From Adineta vaga (Eukaryota; Rotifera), in NCBI GenBank assembly GCA_021613535.1, contig CP075497.1, forward strand, positions 5,456,001-5,520,000: a stretch of 64,000 nucleotides of DNA, given 5' to 3'. Each line of letters begins with the position of its first letter. Position 1 is the stretch's first letter. The position numbers were made by a program, and so were the translations under genes. The notes under the pieces are model-generated. The model saw only the letters and a program-made list of their open reading frames with translations. It was not told where the DNA came from and did no database searches. Shown here in pieces: positions 25,001-37,238 of this stretch.

Positions 25001-28000
25001 ATGTTGGCGCAATGGATTGTTTTGTTAATGATACTTTGCTTTAAATCGATTCAAACAATTAGTAAAGGTTATAGAATAAAATTTATTGATTTATTATTGA
25101 GAGAAAAAAATATATATATAATTTAGATGATTTACTTGTCGTTTCGGTCGCTACAAATGAAACAGATGGTTATCAACGTTTTGTTCGTTCATTAAATATT
25201 TATGGGTATAAATATGAGGTATTCATGTTTGTTGATTTTGTATAAATTCTATATAAAATTTTTGTAAAGATTTATGGACTCGGCCAAGTATGGAAAGGTG
25301 GAGATATGAAAAATGGTGCAGGTGGTGGCCATAAAATTAATATTCTTCGAGAGAATTTAGTTCGTTATAAAAATGATAAAACAAAAATCATTCTTTTTTC
25401 GGATTCTTATGATGTTATATTTACTCAACCACCGGAATTTCTTTTGGATAAATTTCGATCATTTGATTCTGCTCGAATTATCTTTGGTGCTGAAGATTAT
25501 TGTTGGCCAGATAAAAATTTACAAGTAAAAATTTTTAAATTCTTTAGTTAATTGACTTTCTTTTCTTTTAGTACGACTATCCATTGGTTGAAAGTAATGA
25601 AAAACGCTTTCTAAATTCAGGTGGTTTCATTGGTTATGCATCGGATATTTATGAAATGATAACAAGTAAAGAAACAATCGATGATAAAGAAGATGATCAA
25701 TTGTTTTATACAAAAATATTTCTCGATGAATATACACGAGTAAAATGAAAAATTTTTCGATTCGAATTGATTTCTTTTTTTCTTTGTTTAGACAAAATGG
25801 TCGATTGTGTTGGACAAACGTGCAGATATTTTCATGAATTTAAATGGAGCAACTGATGAAGTTGAATTACCTCTTATTAATGATGAAGTTTATGTTCATA
25901 ATTCATGGACAGATTCAGTTCCAATTGTTATTCATGGAAATGGACCTGCTAAAGTAAGAATTTGATATTTCTGAAAGATTATTAAGATCTTTTTTGTTCT
26001 AGAAAAGTTTGAATTATTTAAGTAATTATGTCGCTCGTGTATGGTCACCGACTCGTGGATGTTTACAATGTAAAGAAAATGTAATCGATTTAACAAAAAT
26101 TGATAATGTAAATATCATGTTTTGTATCATTTTTGATTGTTTCAAATCTTTGAATTTTGTAGGAACAATGGCCAATGGTTTATATTGCCATATTTATTGA
26201 ATATCCCACACCATTTCTTCGAGAATATTATGAAAAAATATTTAATTTAACTTATCCAAAGAATCGTTTAGGAATATTTATTCATAATCAAGTAATGTTG
26301 ATTTTCTCGTATTTCTAAAACGTTTAATCGTGTCAATCTTATTTTAGGTTGAATATCATAAAAATCTGACTGAAAAATATATGACTCAATTCAAGGAAAA
26401 TGGTTATAAATTTGTTAAATATTTCAATTATGATGATGATATTACAGAAGGTGAAGCTCGTCAACAAGCAATGTATGTAGTTTTGTCAATTTTGAAACTA
26501 TGAAATATCTTTTGATTTTTGTTTGTTAGCACGGAATGTCAAGAAGATCAATGTGATTATTTATTTGTTATTGATTCAATCGCTCATCTTGATAATCCAG
26601 AAACGTTAGTCAAATTAATATCATTAAATCGAACAATAGTTTCACCAATGCTTATACGAACGGGAAAAACTTGGAGTAATTTTTGGGGAGATTATACAGA
26701 TGAAGGATTTTATAAACGATCACCGGATTATGTGGATATTATTAATTATAATAAAACGTAAATGAGAAAAATCTTGAATGAACAATAAGAAATCTATTAC
26801 TTTTTTCTTTTTCTTTTAGAGGTTTATTTAATGTTCCATATATTACTCATTGCTATTTAATAAATGGAACATTTTTAAAACGTTTCATACCGGAATATAT
26901 TCATGCAAATGCGGATTCCGATGTGAAGTTTTGTCAATCAATACGAGATGCGGTAAGATAGAAACATATCGATATTGTTTTTTTTATTAACTAGACGTTT
27001 CTTTTATATAACGATAGGGTTATTTTATGTATTTACATAATGAATATGATTATGGACATTTAATTGATCCAGATAGTTTCAATACTTCATTGATTATACC
27101 TGAACTTTATGAAATATTTAATAATCTGAAAGTAAATATTTTTAATTTTCTAATGTAAATTTTTCTGAATTAATCTGTATGTGTTTTGTTTAGGATTGGA
27201 AAGCTCGTTATATCCATCCAGATTATTATAAAACACTTGAACCAAATGCAACACTTCAACAAGTAAGTCAACGATTACTTTCCGAAGAAATTCTTTAAAC
27301 GTAATGGTATTCATTGTTAACTAAATTTTTAGCCATGTCCTGATGTTTTCTGGTTTCCAATGGTTACTCATGAATTCACTTATGATCTGGTTAAAGTTAT
27401 GGAAGTATTCAATAGATGGTCAGGATCTGGACATAATGTAAGTTTCATTCAAATATAAAACGAATATTTCAATTCCATTTGATTGATTTAGGATGCACGT
27501 TTAGCAGGTGGTTATGAAAATGTACCAACAGATGATGTTCATATGACACAAGTCGATTTCAATGAACATTGGTTATATATTCTTAAAGAATTTATTCAAC
27601 CAATGCAACAAAAAGTATATACTGGTTATTATAATGATGTAAGTTTCTTCAAGATGGTCTTCTCAAAGATTTCATTAATTTATGATTTCGTTTAATAGCC
27701 ACCAAAAGCAGCATTGAATTTTGTCGTTCGATATATGCCTGAATACCAATATAAACTACGACCACATCATGATGCATCGACATATACAATTAATTTAGCA
27801 TTAAATGATGTTGAAAAAGATTATGAAGTAAGAAATAAAGACTAGTTCACAGAATTTCTTATAGATATTTGAACCTTTTCAGGGTGGTGGATGTCGATTT
27901 CTTCGTTATAATTGTTCAATAGCATCTACTGTTCGTGGATGGGCATTGATGCATCCGGGACGTTTAACTCATTTACATGAAGGTTTACCTGTATTAAAAG

Positions 28001-28038
28001 GCAAAAGATATATAATGGTATCATTTATTGATCCATAA
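25001..28038 (+). CDS. PLOD: procollagen-lysine 2-oxoglutarate 5-dioxygenase (lysyl hydroxylase)
   Basis: ER-lumen enzyme that hydroxylates lysines in collagen using Fe(II) and 2-oxoglutarate; family members with the N-terminal GT domain may also glycosylate hydroxylysine. The start [19 protein letters not shown] is a signal peptide. The N-terminal glycosyltransferase-like domain shows [20 protein letters not shown] (the acidic metal site) and [12 protein letters not shown] middle accessory domain follows, then the C-terminal double-stranded beta-helix with [14 protein letters not shown] (HxD iron ligands) and [14 protein letters not shown] (distal His), ending SFIDP as in other PLODs. About fifteen exons with short introns, exon 1 25001-25067; total near 700 residues, normal for the family. 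Catalytic residues appear intact. Parvin follows on the same strand after 299 nt. Confidence 0.95.
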
Positions 28039-28337
28039 ATGAATTCGAGGAAAAAAAGTATTATTTAATCATGTTTTTACAATTCTTATCTTTATCTGAG
28101 TGTGTGTGCCTAATAATTGTTAATTGTTTTCTATGTACCTCTTGGTGCTATTTTTTACTCATTTTTGAAGTTTATACTAGTCGACTTACAAGTCATTATT
28201 TACTAATCATATGAGCAATGAATTGACTTTTGTTTTTTGTTTTGCTAGTGTGTAGTGTGAATTAAAATTAAAGATAATCTTTCTTTTCTGTTATAAAAGA
28301 AATCAAAATTTTTCTTGTTTTTTTTTCAGACCAGAAA

Positions 28338-29624
28338 ATGTCTTCATTAACTGAAAGTACATCATTTCTTTCAAATACGTTAAAACGACGTCAACAAAAA
28401 CGACAAGAAGTAACAAAAATCTTACAAGAAGGAATAAGTTCTCTTCATCTTTCATCATTATCATCATCTGAACAACAAACAAATGAAGGCGTCTATCCTC
28501 TTTTTAATATCGATCCTGAATCTTATCTATTAGATGAAGGTGATGAACGTTCAATGCTTGAACCAAGTTCATACAATAATTCCGATTTTAAACAAACAAA
28601 AAATAGTCTTTTTAATTGGCTTAATTCCACATTAACGAATGATTCTATCATTATTCGATCATTCGAAGATGATCTTTATGATGGTTATATTTTCGGAAAA
28701 TTAATTGAATTCTATCAATCAAATGTTCACTTACTTTCCGATGGTATACCTTTATCTGAAGAATGTAAAAAGAAAACTCTTCAACGTGTTTTAAATTATC
28801 TTGAAATATATTTTAATCAACAAAATCAAGGAATTAAATGGACATTTAATGAAATTTATAATCATGATTCAATTGCCATTTTACATTTATTATTAGCATT
28901 GATGAAATGTTTCAATAGGAAAATCTATGATGAATTACCGAGGACATTACTTTTGAAAGTTGTTGTTGTTAGAAAAACAAATGGAATATTACAAACGAGA
29001 ATTGTACATGAACGTTTTATTGATGAACATGATCGAGAAATAATACCGGTAAGAAGATTTATTCAGCTAAAAGATACAAAAACTTGATTATTTAGGAAGA
29101 ATCTTCGAAATCAGGTGATCTTATCGATGTTCTATTTGATTTAGCACCTGAAAAATTACTTACAGTAGAACGAACGTTATTGAATTTTATAAATAATCAA
29201 TTAAATTGTTATAATATTCATATAAAACAAATTCATATAGAATATTTTCGAGATGGTTTAAATTTACTTTATTTAATTAGTCATTTAGAAAATTCATTTA
29301 TTATTTTAAATAAATATCATCATAAAAAACCAATAACACGTGAACAATCTCATGCAAATTTTCAATTAGCTTTTCAACTTATGAATCAAAGTAAATTGAA
29401 AGAGAGAAAAAACAATGATTTCTTTTCATCAATCTTTTCATTTAGTTGGTATTGAGATTGACGAATATTGTCGAATCAATGATTTACTCGATGGAAATCA
29501 AAGAACGTTATATCGACTTCTTTTTCAACTTTATCTCAGATATAATTCCGATTCAAGTCATTTATTACAATCGATATCACATCTTCAATCTGTTCGAACG
29601 AATGTCGATAGTCCATTTTTATGA
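28338..29624 (+). CDS. PARV: parvin (tandem calponin-homology adaptor)
   Basis: Focal-adhesion adaptor of the ILK-PINCH-parvin complex linking integrins to actin. Three exons: 28338-29048, 29096-29390 and 29446-29624; the last intron is inferred from frame (CAA A|gtaaat ... tttag|TT GGT). The first CH domain shows FNWLNSTLTNDSIIIRSFED and LYDGYIFGKLIEF, then IKWTFNEIYNHDSIAILHLL (human IKWNVDSVHAKSLVAILHLL). A linker carries LLLKVVVVRKTNGILQTR (human IQVVVVQKREGILQSR), then DVLFDLAPEKLLTVERTLL (human DTLFDHAPDKLNVVKKTL) and the second CH domain ending RTLYRLLFQLYLRY. The Ser-rich N-terminus is typical. A pyrimidine-rich tract ending CAG lies 8 nt before the ATG, suggesting a trans-splice or 5' UTR acceptor. 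Confidence 0.93.
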
Positions 29625-29797
29625 ATGCTTATTTTCGAATCTTTTCATATAGATACATTTTACTTTTTATTTGCATGTTTTTAACTATTCAATGTCAGAT
29701 TTTGTTTTTCTTTTGATTCTTTCAATAATCAATTACAGAAATCAATTTCTTTCATTATTTATTATTTACAAAATATCTGTATTAACGAAAACAAAAA

Positions 29798-30529
29798 TTA
29801 CTTGGAAGTGTCTTTCATTGTTTCAAGTATAGATGCAACATTAGCAACAAAATCTGGAAATGTTTCATCACATAAATATTTCTCTAAAAAATCATTGGTT
29901 TCTTTACAATCAAAAGATGCTTCTTGATTATAATATGTCGATAATTTGAGCGAAGTATCACCCGTTAGTAGTTTAATCATATCAACAATTGATACAATTG
30001 AATTGGATCTTTCAACTAGATTTGTCGTGGTCATTGATGATGATGATGGTATCGAATCAAAATGTGTAATCTTAATTGCATGTGAAAGTAATTTTATACA
30101 ATCTTCACAATGTTGACGAGCATTTTTTGTAGCTGTTGAAGCAAATTTAACAAGAAATTTACGTTGAATATTATCATGTGGAATAAAATAACTCAATAAA
30201 AGACTATCACCCGTATAAGTACCAATAATTGAAGAAGAATCGGTAGTTAACAAATCGATACATTCGATTTTTTCTGTTTCATCTCGAATAACATATAATT
30301 GTTGAGTTGATGTTAACATTAAACGAAGTAATCCTTCGGAGCAATCGATCAATTGACGTTGTGGTCTATATAGTAAAATAAATAAGAGAATTAATGTAAT
30401 CAAAGATACAGACTGTTGTCGTTCGCTCGAAGATGTCGAATTTGGACTTGATAGAGGTGTGTAATGATTAATTTCAACAGCATAACGTAATAATGTCCAG
30501 TTTTTTGTCAATATAGATGAAATATTCAT
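29798..30529 (-). CDS. REC114: probable REC114-like meiotic recombination protein
   Basis: REC114 with MEI4 and IHO1 promotes SPO11 double-strand breaks in meiosis. Matches in order: N-terminal NWTLLRYA (vertebrate WPLxRY); a PH-like beta region ending RKFLVKFASTATKNARQHCEDCIKLL (shape of FRVQFSGxSKxxAxxxCxxCxxxL); and a C-terminal helical module FLEKYLCDETFPDFVANVASIL (vertebrate FxxLCLxDPxFPAFVEEVExEL). The ORF is open throughout, but 30365-30409 looks like a 45 nt intron (GTATCT ... TATATAG) with no stop and a length divisible by three. Removing it deletes an otherwise odd hydrophobic stretch and gives about 228 residues. The ATG directly follows TATTTTAG. REC114 evolves fast, so this needs a profile search; an unrelated PH-like protein is the alternative. 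Confidence 0.65.
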   Translation of the reverse strand: MNISSILTKNWTLLRYAVEINHYTPLSSPNSTSSSERQQSVSLITLILLFILLYRPQRQLIDCSEGLLRLMLTSTQQLYVIRDETEKIECIDLLTTDSSSIIGTYTGDSLLLSYFIPHDNIQRKFLVKFASTATKNARQHCEDCIKLLSHAIKITHFDSIPSSSSMTTTNLVERSNSIVSIVDMIKLLTGDTSLKLSTYYNQEASFDCKETNDFLEKYLCDETFPDFVANVASILETMKDTSK

Positions 30530-30960
30530 CTAAAATATTGAACATTGCTGATGAAATTAATTTTTTGAAAGTTTACCATGTGAATTCTATCTCGTTTGCA
30601 TCGTTTTGTACAATCATATTAAAACTTTTTTCCGAAATTCATCAACCAAGATATAAGAGGGATTTCAACTGATTTATTCATCTACATTTTACGTGTATCA
30701 TAAACAAACAAATGAATCTAGATCAGGATTGTAATATTCATAAATAGAAAGGGAACTCTGAAAACTTGCATTACAATAGACTATATAAACACACACAGAA
30801 AAACTAAGGTAAATGACAAGATAAACGATTTGTATTATGCACTGTATACAGGTATATAGAACTTATGTAAGGGAAGAAAAAAAAAGATCATTCTTAATCT
30901 GACTACTTAATTGAACAGATATATAATACATATGAATATGAAGGAAGAGTCAAAACTAAA
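30530..30960. other. short intergenic spacer
   Basis: AT-rich, no supported gene. It contains the 3' end of the uridine kinase gene and the 5' side of the REC114-like gene. Confidence 0.5.
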
Positions 30961-31844
30961 TTAATGAGGCCGTACCGGCGCATTCTTTTCAAATGAGTGA
31001 TGATTCTCATTTTTATCTGGTTTAGATTTGATAAAATCTCTGATATGTTCAATAATTAGATCGACAGCAATAAGATTGTCAGCACCACGTGGTATGATAA
31101 CATCAGCATATTTTTTTGTTGGTAAACAAAAATCTTCAAATGATGGTTTAACATGATTTGTATAACTCGTTAAAATATGTTCTAAACTACGACCATGTTG
31201 TTTCATATCACGTAGAACACGACGAGCTAAACGAGTATCCGCATCTGTATCAACAAATAATTTCATTTGAAAAAGCTCCTAAACAAAAAGAGAAGACATT
31301 ATTTAAATGAAATTTTTAAATCAAAATTATTTACTCGAATTTCTGGAAAATAAAAAACAAGAATGCCTTCAACTATAATAACTGGTACAGGTTCGATTGT
31401 ATCAAATACGCCATCGATATGTTCATATTTACCAGCATCATACTGAGCAATCTAAATATTCACGAAATGAATTCAAAGAAACAAAGTAAAAAACGTCATT
31501 GCAATACTTTAACAGTTTCACCTTTGAGTAATTTTATCAAAGTACTATATAAAAGTTTCTCATCAAATGCTTTTGGATGATCGAGATTATAATCGCCACG
31601 TACTGCCATATCACGTTGTTCGGCTGTTTTGGGTTTATAAAAATTTTCCATTGCTATCACAGTAACACGCTTTTTCTTATCGGTTGCATCTTCTGGTTGT
31701 AATGCATCGACAATTCTTTGGCATACTGTTGATTTACCTATACAAGTTATCATGTTAAACAGTCATCAATTTTGTTCAAAACTTACTCGAACATGGTCCT
31801 CCAGAAACACCAATAAGAAATGGTGCTTTAGATAATGTTGGCAT
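30961..31844 (-). CDS. UCK: uridine-cytidine kinase
   Basis: Phosphorylates uridine and cytidine in pyrimidine salvage. Four exons: [19 protein letters not shown]|, |[13 protein letters not shown]..., |[10 protein letters not shown]..., and the last from about 31277 to 30961. The P-loop GGPCSGKST is split by an intron. The last exon is nearly invariant across animals: [39 protein letters not shown]. Two positions are unusual: the catalytic-base segment, normally QDSFY, reads MENFY (Asp to Glu), and the substrate-loop segment after YD is GKYEHID instead of the usual SHSRK. So it may be active with altered specificity, or divergent. Length near 245 residues is normal. An acceptor-like TTTCTTTCAG lies about 23 nt before the ATG. 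Confidence 0.92.
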
Positions 31845-32773
31845 TTGGAGGTTGATAAATTAAAATTATCTGAAAGAAAAAGACAATCGTTTTCTTGTGC
31901 AGAATATATAAAAATGAATGGCTTATATAATAAAAAATAACCCAGTATTTCGCCATTTAAATTACTGGATTTTTCACCAATCTCAGCCAATGAGTGTGCG
32001 TGTATATGTCATTCGTTCAAATCAGACAGCACCGTCACTCGCAGTCGTACTTTTACATAGAGAACGCACACATATTAAAGGGTAAACAATACGGGCGAAT
32101 GAAATCGAACCTGAATCACATGCTAAGAAAATATTCATAGATTTTACTCTAATGTCGGTAAAATGATCTACATATACTCATTTAGCAACTATAATGATTG
32201 CCGTTTTATTATAAGAGATGATATAAAAAAAAACATTTCACAATAACTCTATAGATAAATCATTCTCACGCGGAAAATTCCAAATATGCTTTCTAACTCA
32301 AAACATAATTTGAAAAACAAATCCATCGATATTTCAACTATAATCTTGGAAATTTTCATTTTATATGATTTCCTGTTCCTTTCCCTCGATCGAAACTTTT
32401 CTTGTCAACAACACATCAATAAACAAACAACATCATTATCTATACATATACATATATATATATACAATCAAATCGGCTATGTTAGATAAACAGCACGAAT
32501 TTGCAATGTCGACTTGACCTTGTCTTCATCAGAATAGTCGGAAAAAAGATCTCTTCGAATTTTCATGTTCGATCTACAAGAAAAGGAAGATAAATATGTT
32601 TTTATAAAAGCAGATATATATATATATTTATTTATTTATATCATATTTAGTTTGACTCAGACATCCAAAGAAATGAAACATTTAGAGGAAGAACGAAAAC
32701 CAACAACAACAACAAATAAAGTTTTTGATCATTTTTAAAAAGATAAAGTAAAGATATAAACGAAGATAAACGA
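31845..32773. other. intergenic, no gene seen
   Basis: AT-rich spacer between the uridine kinase 5' end and the AP beta 3' end. (TA)n-rich stretches lie near 32450-32463 and 32615-32625. No supported gene. Confidence 0.5.
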
Positions 32774-35700
32774 CTAGTTACTACTGAGAATAAGTTCATA
32801 AGCTTGAACGATTAAATTTGCTACGTCCGGAATTTTGGTTTTTAATGAAAACTAAAAATAAAGAGAAAGAAAACAATTTTCTTCTTTTTTTCCTATTATT
32901 TATACAAATTCTTACTGCTATCGTTCGATTTCCTGGTGTAATTTTCAACTCAACTAATGCCGAAATTCCATTGACTAATTTAATTGTTTGATAGAGCATT
33001 TCTTTTTGTTCAATAATCGTTCGTGTAACTGTATGAATATTATTCAAACGTAATTTATTTTGTAAATCATCAATTGATAGACCATTTACATTTTGTAATT
33101 GATGTTTAATTTCATTCGTTTCGGGCATTTCTTGCCATATTTGAACAAAAGCCATTTTATCTATTTCATTATCTTGAACGAAATAAACATGAATGGGCAC
33201 GGTACATGCAAAATAAAATACATCCACATTGTTTTTAATCGCCACTTGAAGATTGGTTAATGGATCCATTTTCAGAACTGATCCAGTATTATTTAAAACT
33301 AATTGTGTTGATACAGTTTGATTTGGAAGTAATGGACTTGTAACTTGTAGTGGTTGAGCAGGTGTTAAACCAAAACTATTACGATTTAATTGCAATGCAA
33401 AATCACTCATTGGTTGAAGTGCTTTGTTACTAAAATCCATTTCCATAACAATTTGATTATTTCGACGAGCAAATGTACCGGACACTTCTAAACCTTTACC
33501 TTTCTGTGCACTTAACCAAACCTACAAATTCGATAGAAGAAGTTTTTTTTTTTTATAAAAATAGATATGTCTATTGACGCACTTCTTTTGGTAAAGCAAA
33601 CGTATTCGGAGCTGAATAGGTAAGTCCTGTACTACCACCTCCACCTAGATTTAAATCACCGAATAGAGCATCTAATAAGTTTCCACTTTTAGCTGGTTGT
33701 GTCACTGGAAGTGAGGTTGTAGTCATTGCTGGTATTTGAGATTGTGGTGTTTGAGCAGTACCAATATGCATATCGGGTCCAAGAATTGATGAAAGTTCAT
33801 CATCAAGTAAATTGGGTACAGCTGATGGTGCTCGTGGTTGTGTTTGTCCAATATTGGGAGCTGTTATTGTTGTATGCGATGTTCCTGGCATCGGTCCCAA
33901 TATATCAAAATCATCAATTAATGAACCAACATTACCACCAATAACCACTTGTTGTTGTTGATGATTTCCTGACATAATATCATCACCAGGTGTTTCTTCA
34001 TCATCACCAGCCTCACCACCTGCACGAAGTGGTAGATTCTTTTTCAATGCATGACGACCTTCAACAAAGGCATTGGGTGGTTTATGATAAACAGATGCTA
34101 ATGTTCCAATATAACAAATAAGTTCATTCAGAAGTGTTGGTTCAAGTAAATCAGTTTCTTCGGAAATAAGTGGTTTTTCTGCGAGAACAACTTCTTTAGC
34201 TGCTTTTGGATCAGTTGATAAAAGACGCCAATAAATATAACCACGATCACGTAAATCAGGATTGTCAGTTTCCTATTCGACATAAATCTTTCTATTTTTA
34301 AAAAACAAGATTTTTCATTTTAACTCCATACCTGTGTTACAAGTGTTAAAACACGTGTAACTAATTCCTGTGGCGTTTCTGTTGGTTTTTTTAAGAATAA
34401 TTTAACAATTGCTGTTAATAATTGTAATTGTACTTGACTATTTTCATCTTTGAAACCATCAAGAAAACCTTCAAGCAATTCATCAGCATTATCAATACGT
34501 TCTGCATATTCTCCAATAATCCAAATCATTGATGCACTAAATTATAGACAAAAGTCTTCAAGAAAATTCAACAAAACAAATTTTAATTTACCGAGCTTCA
34601 GGTTCATCAAGTGAATCGAGATTTTCGCATAATGTTGCAATGATACTTTCATATTTATTTGGGTATTTTCGAAATATATCCTATAACAATAGTAATAATA
34701 ATTATAATAGACTTATTATTCTGTAAAATTTCGATTCAAAAACAAATTACTTTGATAACAACAATTGCTTCTTGTACAACATAATTAACTTTTGTTTGAA
34801 TCAAATCAATTAATGTACTAACACATCTCTCTGCCGATTGTTCAACTTTAATTGCACAACGACCAATGGCACGTACTGATTTTCGAACAAAATCAACATC
34901 AACTTCAGTTGCATATCTGAATGAAATAAGGTTTTATTTATTCTATGTGATTTCCCGAATGACAATTCAACATACTCTTTCAATTCTGCTAAAACCTGAG
35001 CAATATTCGTTGCATTTGTTAATCGTATCATAATATCCAATTTTTCAAGTTTAACATAGATTGGATCATTGTATTTAACAAAAAAGACTTTCATTTCATT
35101 TTTTAATATATCCGGTCTATAAATAATCGAAAGAAATCTAATCCTTTTTTTTCTTATCTAAATAAACAATTATTTACCGTTTTTGTACGATTAAATTTAT
35201 ATTACGTAAAGCAACATATTGAATTTCAGGTTCTGCCGATAAGAGTGTAACTAATGGTGGTGCTAATTTTCGATGAAGATTTTGAACAAATTCGCTATGT
35301 TGATCAACTAATTCAAGAAATTTCATTAAAACCTACATGGATGATAACGAATATTCCATAGAGAATATAGATCGTATGAAATAATTACCTTAACAGCTGA
35401 TAAAACAACAGCAGCATTGGCATGAGCAAGACGTGGTGTTATGCGTTCACAGATGCTTTGTGCTTCTTTATCATCCTAAAATTACAAAATCTTCTTTTCG
35501 AAAACAAATTCTTTTTATTCCAAAAGTGATAATTGCTATTTCTATAATATGATATTTTCAACGAACCTTCGGTGAATAATTAGCAATTGCATCAAGTATA
35601 AAAACTTGACCCCATTCAGTGCATTCATTAAGTGCTGTTAGTAATTTATTAATTGTCGGACCATTTAAATCAAAAACTCGTGTTTGTGGTGATTGTTCAG

Positions 35701-37238
35701 CTATTTCACTCAATGCAGCAACAGCATTTGCCACAACCTAAATCAAAAACAAAATTCATTTAGAACTTCATTTTCTATTCGTCTTACCATTGGATTTGAA
35801 TCTGAAATCAAATCTCTCAACATATCAAGAAAACCTTGATCATCAACGAGTTGTTGATTAATATCATATAATTTTGCAACACAAACAGCTGCTGTTTTTC
35901 GAACATATGGATCTTCATCTTTTAAACATTTACGTAAAGGTTCACATAAATGTTCAGTGATTTTTTCTACACGTATACAACCCATTGTACGTACAGCTAA
36001 AGCACGAATTAATGGATTTGGATCATTACAATCCTAATAAAAGAAAAGAAAAGAAAAAAAATATTTTAATGATTTTATTTTGTTCTTTTTACTTTTGCAA
36101 ATGTATTGACAGCAAGAATAGCCATTTCTGGTTGTGTCTTAGCATAATTCATCAAATAAAGATAGACGAGTTTCTTTAATTCGAGATTATCTGTTTGCAT
36201 ACAATTGACAACATCAGGAAACAATTGACTAGAACAAATCAAAGGCAAAAATTTGATAAAAATTTTAAAAATCATAACGAATAAATTTACCTAACGTCTT
36301 TACCAACTGTCATACTTGCAATAACCTAAAGGAATAACAATACGCATCGATTGAAAATAGTTTTTTTTCATGAATAGATTACCTTTTTAACTGCTTCCTT
36401 CTTACGATCACGTTTATCACTATTTAATTCCGCTTTCAATTCATAAATTTCGCCTAATTTACAAAAAAAGATAAATTAGATTTTATGTCTTTTCATTAAA
36501 TAGATTAATTTGTCACGAATACCTTTCTTAGCTTCAGCTTCATACATCGCAGCCATGTCTACTCGTGTTCAATTTTTATCTCTCAACCGTGAGGATGTTA
36601 TGATTTTAAATGAATGATAAGATAACTGATAGTTTAGTGCGAAAGAAAAGAAAGTTACTTTTCTATAGAGAGAGAGAGACAGAGAGCAAAAGCGAAGTGT
36701 GTGTCGTTTGAAAGAGACTAACGGCAAAAAACTAGGATGAGTATGTTAAAATAATATGAAGAAAAAGAAAACGTTTGTCGTCGTCGTCGTCACCTCTTCG
36801 CAAAGCAGAGAAAGAGAAGAAGAAAAAAAAGTCCTCTTGATTTTTCTTGTTTCTTCACAATTTTATTCAGAAAAGAAAGAAGAAAAAAAATATGTGACAA
36901 TCAAGATTTTATTATTTCTTTGACCAATACTAAGGAGAACCATTAAAAAAAAGAAAAAGAAAGAAAGAGAGAAAGAAAAAGAAAATTGGTCATTTATAGT
37001 CATATCGAAGGTACCTGTGGCTTTTTTCTTTTCTCTCGATTTCATTCGTTCTTTTCTTCACCTCTATTGTGACAATATTCGTATATTTATTCAGCTTTCT
37101 TTATTTCACACGAGTAGACGACAGAAGAACGAAAAATTACAACGAATATGATTCATAACATGAGACATCAAATATGAATGAACGTCAAAAGATTGATTTA
37201 CCTTTACGTGTTGTTGAGAAATACTTTGAATCCGTCAT
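32774..37238 (-). CDS. AP2B1: AP-1/AP-2 complex subunit beta (beta adaptin)
   Basis: Large adaptor subunit that links cargo, membrane and clathrin in endocytosis (AP-2) or TGN/endosome sorting (AP-1). The trunk of helical repeats is highly conserved: [95 protein letters not shown] hinge with Asp/Leu boxes ([23 protein letters not shown]) could bind clathrin. The appendage domain ([47 protein letters not shown]) ends at 32774. There are two candidate first exons: 37238-37202 encoding [13 protein letters not shown], the canonical animal N-terminus (human MTDSKYFTTTKKG), and 36556-36523 encoding [12 protein letters not shown]. Both end in phase 1 and can join the exon beginning [11 protein letters not shown]. 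About thirteen exons in all. A single beta may serve both AP-1 and AP-2, as in Drosophila. Confidence 0.95.
36523..36556 (-). other. alternative first coding exon of AP beta
   Basis: 34 nt encoding [11 protein letters not shown] plus one base, followed by GTATTCG donor. It joins exon 2 in the same phase as the canonical first exon 645 bp upstream. It would swap the conserved TDSKYF start for an acidic Ala/Glu start. Use implies a second promoter or trans-splice site between the two exons. Confidence 0.6.
36667..36792. repeat. microsatellites (AG)n and (GTC)n
   Basis: Two short simple repeats lie within the intron between the two AP beta first exons: an AG-rich run at about 36667-36687 and (GTC)n at about 36776-36792. 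Confidence 0.7.
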
